Shown here in pieces: positions 1 through 5,812 of a stretch of 6,632 nucleotides of DNA. The position numbers and the translations under genes were made by a program. A model generated the notes under the pieces. It worked only from the letters and a program-made list of their open reading frames with translations. It did not search any database and was not told the DNA's origin. The DNA comes from an uncultured Caulobacteraceae bacterium. Lineage in GTDB: Bacteria; Pseudomonadota; Alphaproteobacteria; Caulobacterales; Caulobacteraceae. The stretch is taken from positions 1-6,632 of the forward strand of contig CAMLRH010000145.1 of assembly GCA_946482375.1 (NCBI GenBank), read 5' to 3'. The first letter of the stretch is position 1. Every line of letters begins with the position of its first letter.

Positions 1-949
1 GGCAGAGGTCAACGCCCGCCACCACGTCCTCCAGCGAGGCCGGCGGAAACTCCTCATAGCGGCCGTCGCGGGCGTTGCGGACGGCGGCCTTGATGGCGCG
101 CTTCGAGGGCGTGACGGGAGGCTGCGTGACCATCTGACGGGTCCGGTCCTCGGCGGAGGCGATCAGCTCCGGAATGAGCCGCGCCTCCGGCAGGTTCCGC
201 CAGTATCGCTTCGGCATCTCCTTCTCCATGGCCTTCACCTTGAGGCGGGCGGGATTGAAAATGGAGGCGTAATAGGTGCGCCAGGCGTCATCGAGCGCAT
301 CGGCCGGGGGCGCCTGCGAGGCGTCCACGCCCTCGCTTATGGTGGCCTCCACCCCATCCCAGTGCAGACAGCCGTCCGGCGTCAGGATGGAGAACCGCAT
401 GCCGGTGAAGCGCTCCAGGAAATGTGGCGCCGCGCGGGCGACCACCCGGTGCGCCGGCTCGAACCACGAGACGTAGGTTTCGGGCTCGACGCCCTCCAGC
501 AGCCAGAAGCGGACGAACGCGTGCATCTTGTGGACGGCGAGGTTCACCTGTCGAACCATGGAGTTTGCCTTGGCGACGTCGGGATCGGTGGCGATGTGCA
601 GCAAGTCCGGCTCGTTTCTCAGCCGCCAGAGCAGCCGGTAGAGCAGCGCGAACCACTCCGGTGCGCGGTGGCAGATGACCGCCTCGGCCAGTTCGAGAAA
701 GTCGCGCGGGACGGAGAAGCTGGATGCTCCCCCTCTGGGGGAGCTGTCGCGAAGCGACCGAGGGGGCGACTCAGCATTGCCCCCTTCCCCGGCTTCGCCG
801 GGACTTCTCCCAGAGGGGGAAGATCCAAACAACATCGGCTCCACGGTCCAGATCACCACCTCCGGCGGGATCGAATACTCCCGCATCTCCCGCGCCGCCG
901 CGCGCCAACCGGCGAAGTCGGTCTCGGAGGCGAGACGGACCACCTTCAT
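1..949 (-). CDS. DUF4130 protein, probable DUF4130-UdgX fusion (3' end outside window)
   Basis: About 316 codons are visible and the frame is still open at the window edge. The N-terminal part matches the 'putative DNA metabolism' family (DUF4130/TIGR03915-like) that is regularly paired with the radical SAM protein encoded just upstream. Recognisable stretches are FSVPRDFLELAE, FALLYRLLWRLR, ATDPDVAK, VHKMHAFVRF (about residues 78-145), then AWRTYYASIFNPARLK and MPKRYWRNLPEA. The last visible residues, LEDVVAGVDLC, look like the start of a UdgX-type uracil-DNA glycosylase domain, whose family usually opens with a Cys-containing CxxC-like segment. The fusion is therefore inferred from known architecture and the catalytic part cannot be inspected. 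The ATG overlaps the radical SAM stop by one base (TGATG) with no clear Shine-Dalgarno, suggesting translational coupling. Residues about 42-76 (GSSPSGRS...RGGAS) are encoded by an inserted palindromic repeat. Confidence 0.85.
   Translation of the reverse strand, partial: MKVVRLASETDFAGWRAAAREMREYSIPPEVVIWTVEPMLFGSSPSGRSPGEAGEGGNAESPPRSLRDSSPRGGASSFSVPRDFLELAEAVICHRAPEWFALLYRLLWRLRNEPDLLHIATDPDVAKANSMVRQVNLAVHKMHAFVRFWLLEGVEPETYVSWFEPAHRVVARAAPHFLERFTGMRFSILTPDGCLHWDGVEATISEGVDASQAPPADALDDAWRTYYASIFNPARLKVKAMEKEMPKRYWRNLPEARLIPELIASAEDRTRQMVTQPPVTPSKRAIKAAVRNARDGRYEEFPPASLEDVVAGVDLC
722..826. repeat. Palindromic multi-hairpin element inserted in frame in the DUF4130 gene
   Basis: The ends are inverted copies of each other: 722-744 and the reverse complement of 804-826 match at 18 of 23 positions, around a CCCCCTCTGGG core. 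Inside are three further stems: GTCGC/GCGAC (746-750 with 754-758, loop GAA), AGGGGGC/GCCCCCT (761-767 with 779-785) and CCCGGC/GCCGGG (788-793 with 797-802, loop TTC). This design resembles the dispersed intergenic palindromes common in Caulobacterales genomes, here inside a coding region. At these limits the unit is 105 bp, exactly 35 codons, and has no stop in the gene's frame. It encodes a Gly/Ser/Pro-rich peptide between two conserved segments of DUF4130. The exact ends are my estimate, and no target-site duplication is evident. Confidence 0.85.
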
Positions 950-2184
950 CAGAACAGGCTCAGTTGTTCAGGCTCCGGCTCCATCGGCAGCCATGCGCGC
1001 AGGTCCGCCCGGTCGGTCAGCGCGCCCGGCGACCAGTCAGCGGCGACGATGAAGGGCCTCACCTTCTCCAGCCCCCGGCAGGTGCGCTTCACATCGTCCA
1101 GCGTCAGACGCTTGTAGCGGCGCACCTCGATCAGGGTGTCGACGCTCCGGACGCCCAGCCCCGGCACGCGCAGCAGCGCCTCGCGGTCGGCGGTGTTCAC
1201 GTCTACCGGGAAGGCGCCGCGATTGTTGAGCGCCGCCGCCAGCTTGGGGTCGATGGCGAGGTCGAGCATGCCGCCGTCGAGCGCGATCTCCTCGCGGGTA
1301 AAGCCGTAGCAGCGCATCAGCCAATCGGCCTGATAGAGCCGGTGCTCGCGCATCAGCGGTGGCCGCTCCGGCGGCAATTTCGAGCTGGCTTCCGGGATCG
1401 GGCTGAAGGCCGAATAGTAAACCCGCGTCAGGCCGTAGGAGCCGTAGAGACCCGCAGCGCGGTTGAGGATGTCGGCGTCCGAGGCCTGATCGGCGCCGAC
1501 GATCAGCTGCGTCGATTGCCCAGCGGGTGAGAACTTCGGCGGCTCAGTCTTACGCGCCGGTTCGCGGCTTTCCTCCAGCGACAACCGAACGCTGCCCATC
1601 GCCTTCTTGATGACGCCGCTGTCCTTCTGCGGCGCGAGACTCTCCAGGCTCTCGTCCTTCGGCAGCTCGATGTTGATGGAGACGCGGTCGGCGTAGAGCC
1701 CCGCCTCCGTCACCAGCGCCGGCGAGGCCTCGGGGATCAACTTGAGGTGGATGTAGCCCTGGAAGTGGTGGTGGAGGCGCAGGGACCGCGCCACCCGCAC
1801 CATCTCCTCCATGGTGTAGTCGGCGTTGCGGATGATGCCCGACGAGAGGAACAGGCCTTCGATGTAGTTGCGCTTGTAGAAGGCCAGCGTCAGATCGACG
1901 ACCTCCTGCACCGAGAACCGCGCTCGCGGCGTGTTCGAGCTGACCCGGTTGATGCAATAGGCGCAGTCGTAGATGCAGAAGTTGGTCAGCAGGATCTTGA
2001 GCAGGCTGATGCACCGCCCGTCCGGCGCGTAGGCGTGGCAGATGCCCATGCCCTGGTCGGTCGATCCGACGCCCTTGCCGCCCAGGCTGGTCCGCTTCAC
2101 CGACCCCGATGAGGCGCAGGAGGCGTCGTACTTGGCGGCGTCGGAAAGGATGGAAAGCTTACGCTTCAGGTCGAGAACGGCCAT
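949..2184 (-). CDS. Radical SAM protein, putative DNA modification/repair family
   Basis: This 411-residue protein has the length and motifs of the TIGR03916-like family of radical SAM proteins. Its radical SAM cysteine cluster is CIYDCAYC (Cys70, Cys74, Cys77; CxxxCxxC), which binds the [4Fe-4S] cluster that cleaves S-adenosylmethionine. The family N-terminal signature DAAKYDASCASSG is at residues 15-27, and further cysteines (49, 58) precede the cluster. Near the C-terminus, about residues 328-365, VNTADREALLRVPGLGVRS is a helix-hairpin-helix DNA-binding segment. The protein ends in QLSLF, a perfect match to the QL[SD]LF sliding-clamp-binding consensus. The ATG at 2184 places the conserved N-terminus at residue 1, with AGGG about 10 bases upstream. 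A LexA box precedes it, and the DUF4130 gene overlaps its stop, so both are probably one SOS-regulated operon. The reaction and substrate are, as far as I know, uncharacterised. Confidence 0.93.
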   Translation of the reverse strand: MAVLDLKRKLSILSDAAKYDASCASSGSVKRTSLGGKGVGSTDQGMGICHAYAPDGRCISLLKILLTNFCIYDCAYCINRVSSNTPRARFSVQEVVDLTLAFYKRNYIEGLFLSSGIIRNADYTMEEMVRVARSLRLHHHFQGYIHLKLIPEASPALVTEAGLYADRVSINIELPKDESLESLAPQKDSGVIKKAMGSVRLSLEESREPARKTEPPKFSPAGQSTQLIVGADQASDADILNRAAGLYGSYGLTRVYYSAFSPIPEASSKLPPERPPLMREHRLYQADWLMRCYGFTREEIALDGGMLDLAIDPKLAAALNNRGAFPVDVNTADREALLRVPGLGVRSVDTLIEVRRYKRLTLDDVKRTCRGLEKVRPFIVAADWSPGALTDRADLRAWLPMEPEPEQLSLF

Positions 2185-2201
2185 GATTCAGGAACCCTAA
2201 A

Positions 2202-2216
2202 GTTCCTGTTTTGTTC
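2202..2216 (-). promoter_or_regulatory. LexA (SOS) box upstream of the radical SAM operon
   Basis: On the plus strand the sequence is GTTCCTGTTTTGTTC, a perfect GTTC-N7-GTTC direct repeat, which is the established alphaproteobacterial LexA operator. On the coding (minus) strand it reads GAAC-N7-GAAC. It ends 18 bases upstream of the ATG at 2184, where bound LexA would overlap the promoter or early transcript. A 7-bp inverted repeat, CAGGAAC/GTTCCTG (2189-2195 with 2202-2208), overlaps its proximal half. Placement directly before a DNA-repair-type operon makes chance unlikely. No clear -35/-10 pair could be assigned. Confidence 0.85.
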
Positions 2217-2228
2217 ACGCAAGCCGCC

Positions 2229-2257
2229 GAGACCGGAGTTTGGGTAACTCCGGTCTC
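2229..2257 (-). terminator. Perfect 12-bp hairpin after the DUF4242 gene
   Basis: GAGACCGGAGTT (2229-2240) and AACTCCGGTCTC (2246-2257) form a 12-bp perfect stem around a 5-base loop, starting 9 bases after the DUF4242 stop codon in the minus direction. No U-tract follows the stem on the minus strand, so it is not a textbook intrinsic terminator. An mRNA 3' end stabiliser or a U-less terminator fits its place between the DUF4242 gene and the separately regulated repair operon. Confidence 0.6.
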
Positions 2258-2266
2258 CAAAAGGGC

Positions 2267-2542
2267 TCAGGCGTGGGCGGTGCTGGGGTCGATGGTGGTG
2301 GTGACTTCGCTGATCACGTTGGCCGGAAAGCCGGAGATGCGGGCGTGCTCGCGCACGGCGTCTTCGTCCTCAGCCAGATAGATGCAGAAGGTCTTGTCCG
2401 GCGTCACGTAGGAGTGCAGCCACTGGACCTTCGGGGCCAGCTTGGCCAGCGCATCGTTGGAAGTGGCGGCGGCGCCCGCCAGTTCGTCGGGGCCCATGCA
2501 GTGGACCTTCGGAATGTTCCGCTCAATCACGTACTTCTTCAT
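2267..2542 (-). CDS. DUF4242 family small protein (SCO4226-like)
   Basis: This 91-residue protein begins MKKYVIERNIP and carries the family core HSYVTPDKTFCIYLAEDEDAV (about residues 43-63), then HARISGFPANVISEV. This matches DUF4242, a small ferredoxin-like alpha/beta fold. One characterised relative, SCO4226 of Streptomyces, has been described as nickel-binding, but that function should not be transferred without checking ligands. Candidate metal ligands here are His14, Cys15, His43, Cys53 and His66. There is no signal peptide, so it is presumably cytoplasmic. I chose the ATG at 2542, not the upstream ATG at 2578, because GGGGAG lies 6 bases before it and MKKYVIER is the usual family N-terminus. 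It lies 106 bp downstream of the AraC gene on the same strand and could be its target or operon partner. Confidence 0.85.
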   Translation of the reverse strand: MKKYVIERNIPKVHCMGPDELAGAAATSNDALAKLAPKVQWLHSYVTPDKTFCIYLAEDEDAVREHARISGFPANVISEVTTTIDPSTAHA

Positions 2543-2598
2543 GGCGATCTCCCCATCCATGAGTGTGCAGTAGCGCATGAGGTGACCCTACGCCCCGC

Positions 2599-2616
2599 GC
2601 ATACGGTGCGGTATGC
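2599..2616 (-). promoter_or_regulatory. 18-bp inverted repeat between the AraC and DUF4242 genes
   Basis: GCATAC (2599-2604) and GTATGC (2611-2616) are perfect inverted arms separated by six bases. The repeat lies about 57 bases upstream of the DUF4242 ATG and 33 bases after the AraC stop. The position suits an operator controlling the DUF4242 gene, possibly bound by a dimeric repressor. The stem is short for a terminator and no T-tract follows. The binding protein cannot be named from the sequence. Confidence 0.4.
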
Positions 2617-2648
2617 CAGCGCCTCCGGGTTTCTTGACCTAAACGCCA

Positions 2649-3596
2649 TCAGTGCGCGGCCGCGCGACGCCATTCTCCCGGCGGACTGCCGAACTCGCGG
2701 CGGAAGGCGCGGGTGAAGGCGGCTTCGGACGAGTAGCCGAGGTCGTAGGCCACTTCCGACACCGATTTAGCCCGCGCCGTCAGGTCATTCGCCGCCAGGC
2801 GCATCCGCCACCGGGTCAGATAGCGCATCGGCGGCATGCCCATCACCGTCGTGAACCGCGTCGCGAAGGCCGATCGCGACATGCCCAGTTCCGCGGCCAG
2901 GTCGTCTGCGGTCCAGTGGTCCGTCGCCCGCGCATGCAGCAGCGACAGCGCCTTGCGCACCTGCGGATCGCGCAGCCCCGCCGCCCAGCCGCGATCCTCG
3001 GCCGGCGCGCTCATCAGGTGGCGGCGCAGGCTTTCGAGGAAGAGAAGCTCGGACATCCTGGTCAGGATCAGCGAGGAGCCCGGCTCCGGATCGGCCTGGG
3101 TCTGGGCCGCCAGCCGGAAGCTGTCGGCGATCCACTGACCGTTGGGCAGGGAGGCGACGTCCAGCACCAGAAGGTCCGGCAAGGTTGAAACGATGGCCTG
3201 CAGCAGCTCGTTGCCCGCCAGGAAGCCGCAGACCACCCGCGTCGCCGCGCCACCGCCGCCGTGGCGCAGCTTCGGCACGCCCGGGCCGTCGGCCTCGATC
3301 TGCGAGGCGCTGGTCGGTAGCATCCCCTTGCGGCTCGACAGCACGTGCATGGGATTGCGCGGCAGCATCACGGTCTGGCCCGCGCCGACGAAGGCCTCCG
3401 CCCCGCTCTCGAGGCTGACGTGGAAGCCGCCCTCGATGATGTAGTGGAAGCAGATCAGCTCACCGCTGACCGCCACCCCGGTGCACAGCGACCGCGCCGC
3501 CTTGCCGATGAAGGCGAACGGCTCGGTGAACTCGGCGTCGAGGAACACCCCGCCGCCCAAAGCCACCACGCGCAGCACTTCCGACAGATCGTCCAT
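2649..3596 (-). CDS. AraC-family transcriptional regulator with N-terminal cupin
   Basis: This 315-residue cytoplasmic DNA-binding regulator has an N-terminal cupin-like sensor domain (about residues 10-195; Cupin_6/AraC-binding type, including LICFHYIIEGGFHVSL and a GAGQTVMLPRNPMHVL strand pair). The C-terminal AraC DNA-binding domain has two helix-turn-helix units: WTADDLAAELGMSRSAFATRF (about 228-248) and SVSEVAYDLGYSSEAAFTRAFRR (about 278-300). The second holds the diagnostic AraC signature, ending FGSPPGEWRR. The effector is not predictable. I chose the ATG at 3596 because AGGGTGG lies just upstream and MDDLSEVLRVV is the usual family start; the frame stays open to 3707 but would add a Pro/Gly-rich tail with no similarity. 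It is divergent from the transglutaminase gene across 94 bp and upstream of the DUF4242 gene, so either may be a target. Confidence 0.9.
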   Translation of the reverse strand: MDDLSEVLRVVALGGGVFLDAEFTEPFAFIGKAARSLCTGVAVSGELICFHYIIEGGFHVSLESGAEAFVGAGQTVMLPRNPMHVLSSRKGMLPTSASQIEADGPGVPKLRHGGGGAATRVVCGFLAGNELLQAIVSTLPDLLVLDVASLPNGQWIADSFRLAAQTQADPEPGSSLILTRMSELLFLESLRRHLMSAPAEDRGWAAGLRDPQVRKALSLLHARATDHWTADDLAAELGMSRSAFATRFTTVMGMPPMRYLTRWRMRLAANDLTARAKSVSEVAYDLGYSSEAAFTRAFRREFGSPPGEWRRAAAH

Positions 3597-3690
3597 GGCC
3601 ACCCTGCGAACGCCGTTCGCTGGCGGTAAGCCTATAACGCCACCGAGAGGCGAGGAACCCCGCCCCGCCGGGGGATGTTTCCCTCGGCAG
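3597..3690. promoter_or_regulatory. Divergent intergenic region between the AraC and transglutaminase genes
   Basis: These 94 bases must hold promoters for both divergent genes. A TATAAC hexamer at 3633-3638 is a possible plus-strand -10 element, but no good -35 accompanies it. TGGCG (3621-3625) and CGCCA (3638-3642) form a weak inverted repeat around it. The right part is a strong hairpin, listed separately. Promoter assignment is tentative. Confidence 0.35.
3667..3688 (+). promoter_or_regulatory. Hairpin immediately before the transglutaminase start codon
   Basis: GCCGGGGGA (3667-3675) pairs with TCCCTCGGC (3680-3688) over nine positions, eight Watson-Crick and one G-U, around a 4-base loop. 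The stem ends two bases before the ATG at 3691. It contains the only purine-rich G run upstream of that start, so in RNA it would fold up the likely ribosome-contact region. It could modulate translation or be chance in GC-rich DNA. Confidence 0.45.
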
Positions 3691-4566
3691 ATGACGCGTC
3701 TGACCATCGTTCATGAGACCCGCTACAGCTATGAGCGGCCGGTGGAATTCGGCCCGCACCGGCTGCTGCTGCGCCCGCGCGACAGCCATGCCATCCGGGT
3801 GGTGGACGCCTCGCTGGCGCTGTCCCCACAGGGCGAAACGCGCTGGATCTTTGACGCCATCGGCAACTGCGTCTGCTGGTTCGCGCCGGGGGGGTCGGCG
3901 ACGGAGCTGACCATCACAAGCCGGCTGGTGATCGAGCGCTATCCCGCACCGCTGGCGCCGTTTCGACCGGATGACCCACACACCGCCACGCCCATCGTCT
4001 ATTCAGCCGAGGACCGGCGGGTGCTGGCGCCCTTCATGTCGCCGGACACCGATGACGAGGAGGCGGTGCTGGTCGCTTGGCTGCACGCCCACATGAACTC
4101 GCCCGACGAGCCGGCGCTGGACTTCCTGCTGCGGCTCAACGGGGCCATCCACGACGACTTCAATTACCAGCCCCGGCATGAGGACGGGGTGCGGGCCCCC
4201 TCAGAAACCGTGCGTCGCCTGAGCGGGACCTGCCGGGACTTCGCCTGGCTAATGGTCGAGACGCTGCGGCGGCTCGGCTACGCTACCCGTTTCGTCACCG
4301 GCTACCTGCACGACCCGGCCCGCACGGCGCGAGGCGCGGGCGCTACCCACGCCTGGTGCGAGGTGTTCCTGCCGGACCTGGGCTGGACCGAATTCGATCC
4401 GACCAACGGCATCGCCGAATCCGCCGACCTGATACCGGTCGCCGCCACCCGCACCCCCGTGGAAGCCTGCCCCATCACGGGATCGTTGATTGGCGATCCG
4501 GGACATCGGGAGCTCCATGTGCGGGTCGAGGTCACTCCGGGCGGCCAGTTGCCGGCGGCCGCTTAG
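3691..4566 (+). CDS. Transglutaminase-like cysteine peptidase family protein
   Basis: This 291-residue protein has the two-part architecture of bacterial transglutaminase-like proteins. An N-terminal beta domain begins MTRLTIVHETRYSYERPV and includes HRLLLRPRD (to about residue 85). A transglutaminase core with the papain-like triad follows: Cys181 in SGTCRDFAWLMVE, His220 in ATHAWCEVFLP and Asp236 in FDPTNG. All three catalytic residues are present, so it is probably active as an amidase, peptidase or transamidase; the substrate is unknown. No signal peptide or membrane segment is visible, suggesting a cytoplasmic location. The ATG at 3691 gives the standard family N-terminus. The frame is open further upstream, but that would overlap the divergent AraC gene and lacks similarity. 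A small basic protein gene follows 18 bp after its stop, probably in the same transcript. Confidence 0.93.
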   Translation: MTRLTIVHETRYSYERPVEFGPHRLLLRPRDSHAIRVVDASLALSPQGETRWIFDAIGNCVCWFAPGGSATELTITSRLVIERYPAPLAPFRPDDPHTATPIVYSAEDRRVLAPFMSPDTDDEEAVLVAWLHAHMNSPDEPALDFLLRLNGAIHDDFNYQPRHEDGVRAPSETVRRLSGTCRDFAWLMVETLRRLGYATRFVTGYLHDPARTARGAGATHAWCEVFLPDLGWTEFDPTNGIAESADLIPVAATRTPVEACPITGSLIGDPGHRELHVRVEVTPGGQLPAAA

Positions 4567-4584
4567 AACAGGGAGAAGAGCCGA

Positions 4585-4731
4585 ATGCTCACAGGCTTTC
4601 AGCAGCAGGACCCGATGACCAACTTCTGCTTCCCGAAGGTGGCGGCGGCTCCGCAGCACGGCCAGAAGGCCGACAAGGACTGCAAGAAGATCAAGGAGCG
4701 ACGCAGCTTCCAACCGAAACCCGGCCGCTGA
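4585..4731 (+). CDS. Small basic hypothetical protein (48 residues)
   Basis: I do not recognise this protein. It begins MLTGFQQQDPMTNFCFPK and ends ERRSFQPKPGR. It is rich in Lys and Arg in its second half (about ADKDCKKIKERR), has two cysteines (15 and 33) and no membrane segment or signal peptide. Support for it being real: a good Shine-Dalgarno (GGGAG) lies 9 bases before the ATG, it starts 18 bp after the transglutaminase stop on the same strand, and it ends just before the Fur-type operator of the next operon, filling an otherwise empty gap. It is probably co-transcribed with the transglutaminase gene. A glutamine- and lysine-bearing small protein beside a transglutaminase homologue invites the idea of a substrate, but this is speculation. 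Confidence 0.6.
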   Translation: MLTGFQQQDPMTNFCFPKVAAAPQHGQKADKDCKKIKERRSFQPKPGR

Positions 4732-4743
4732 ACGTCTGAAAAC

Positions 4744-4760
4744 TTGCGAATGGTTCGCAA
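4744..4760 (+). promoter_or_regulatory. Fur-type iron operator upstream of the iron ABC transporter
   Basis: TTGCGAATGGTTCGCAA is a perfect 7-bp inverted repeat around TGG. Read as a 7-1-7 site (TGCGAAT-G-GTTCGCA, 4745-4759) it matches the classical Fur core TGATAAT-G-ATTATCA at 10 of 15 positions, including the outer TG/CA and the central AATG-TT. The site ends 18 bases before the ATG of the ferric-iron binding protein, so bound Fur would block the promoter or start region. A further ATGCGA at 4763-4768 may be a partial extra half-site. Confidence 0.8.
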
Positions 4761-4778
4761 CTATGCGACTGGACGGCC

Positions 4779-5807
4779 ATGTTTCGCGCCGTCCTCGCCG
4801 CCGCCCTCGCGCTAACCGTCGCCGCGTGTGGCGAGACTGAGCCGCAGCCCATTAAGGGCGTCGTCAATCTCTACACCGCCCGCCACTACGATGCGGACCT
4901 GAAGCTCTACGACGCCTTCACCAAAGAGACGGGCATCAAGGTCAACCGGCTGGAGATGGAGCCGGACCAGCTCATCGAGCGGATGAAGGCCGAAGGCCCT
5001 GCCTCCCCCGCCGACGTGGTGCTGATGGCCGACGCCGGCGCGCTGTGGCGGGCGCAGCAGGCAGGCCTCTTCCAGCCGGTGACGACGCCGGTGCTGGAGG
5101 GCCGCATTCCCATCCATGTCCGCGAGACCACCGGCCTGTGGTGGGGCTTCTCACGCCGCGCCCGGGTGATCGCCTACGACAAGGCGAAGGTGCGCCCCGA
5201 TGAGGTCGCGACCTACGAGGCGCTGGCCTCGCCCCGGTTCAAGGGGCAGGTCTGCGTGCGCTCGTCGGACAACGTCTACAACCTGTCGCTCATGGCGGCG
5301 CTGATCGACCGCTGGGGCCGCGACAAGGCGCTGGCCTGGGCGAAGGGTGTTGTCGCCAACATGGCCCGCAAGCCCCAGGGCGGCGACATCGACCAGATCC
5401 GCGCCGTGGGCGCCGGAGCCTGCCAGGTGGCGCTGACCAACAGCTACTACTTCCTGCGCATCGCCACGTCCGAGAACGCGGGCGACAGGGCGGTGGCGTC
5501 GAAGGTGGAGCTGTCTTTCCCTGAACAGGCGGGCGCGGGAACCCACGTGAACATCTCGGGCGGCGGCGTGGCGGCCAGCGCGCCCAACAAGGACGCCGCC
5601 GTCCGGTTCCTCGAGTTCCTGACCAGCGAGGAGGCGCAGGGCATCTTCGCCGGCGCCAATCACGAGTTCCCCGTCGTTGCAGGCGTGAAGCCGCCGAAGG
5701 ACGTGGAGGCCTACTCCCACTTCAAGGCCGACCCGATGCCGGTCACCACCTACGGCCGTCGTCAGGCCGAGGCGCAGGCCGTCTTCGACGAAGCCGGGTG
5801 GCGATGA
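4779..5807 (+). CDS. fbpA: Ferric-iron ABC transporter substrate-binding lipoprotein
   Basis: This 342-residue extracytoplasmic binding protein of the FbpA/FutA/IdiA type captures Fe(III) in the periplasm and hands it to an inner-membrane ABC permease. The N-terminus (MFRAVLAAALALTVAAC) is a lipoprotein signal peptide with a lipobox ending at Cys17. The mature protein starts with the family strand VVNLYTARHYDAD (Tyr32, His36 and Tyr37 are candidate ligands) and contains the diagnostic tyrosine pair NSYYF (Tyr223, Tyr224) that coordinates ferric iron in the family. Other landmarks are DVVLMADAGALWRA (about 79-92), GLWWGFSRRARVIAYD (119-134) and SGGGVAASAPNKDAAVRFLEFLTS (about 260-283). The ATG at 4779 is the only start that gives a proper signal peptide; its Shine-Dalgarno is weak (GGAC). 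A Fur-type operator precedes it and an FbpB-type permease follows, so iron-repressed expression is inferred. Confidence 0.93.
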   Translation: MFRAVLAAALALTVAACGETEPQPIKGVVNLYTARHYDADLKLYDAFTKETGIKVNRLEMEPDQLIERMKAEGPASPADVVLMADAGALWRAQQAGLFQPVTTPVLEGRIPIHVRETTGLWWGFSRRARVIAYDKAKVRPDEVATYEALASPRFKGQVCVRSSDNVYNLSLMAALIDRWGRDKALAWAKGVVANMARKPQGGDIDQIRAVGAGACQVALTNSYYFLRIATSENAGDRAVASKVELSFPEQAGAGTHVNISGGGVAASAPNKDAAVRFLEFLTSEEAQGIFAGANHEFPVVAGVKPPKDVEAYSHFKADPMPVTTYGRRQAEAQAVFDEAGWR

Positions 5808-5812
5808 TGGTT

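Noticed and set aside
542..556. GTTC-N7-GAAC, a possible second LexA site.
   Set aside because: The half-sites are inverted, not direct as the alphaproteobacterial LexA motif requires, and it lies deep within the DUF4130 coding region.
276..1530. Several long plus-strand frames opposite the DUF4130 and radical SAM genes.
   Set aside because: They are antisense shadows of GC-rich coding DNA, with low-complexity Arg/Ala/Pro translations and no family resemblance; the minus-strand proteins have clear conserved motifs.
2543..2578. Twelve-residue N-terminal extension of the DUF4242 protein from an ATG at 2578.
   Set aside because: The internal ATG at 2542 has a strong GGGGAG ribosome site inside the supposed extension and matches the usual family start.
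3481..3690. Upstream extension of the transglutaminase frame.
   Set aside because: It would run antisense through the AraC gene; the family N-terminus begins at the ATG at 3691.
3597..3707. N-terminal extension of the AraC regulator to an upstream ATG at 3707.
   Set aside because: The extra 37 residues are Pro/Gly-rich without similarity, would overlap the divergent gene's start, and the ATG at 3596 has a proper Shine-Dalgarno.
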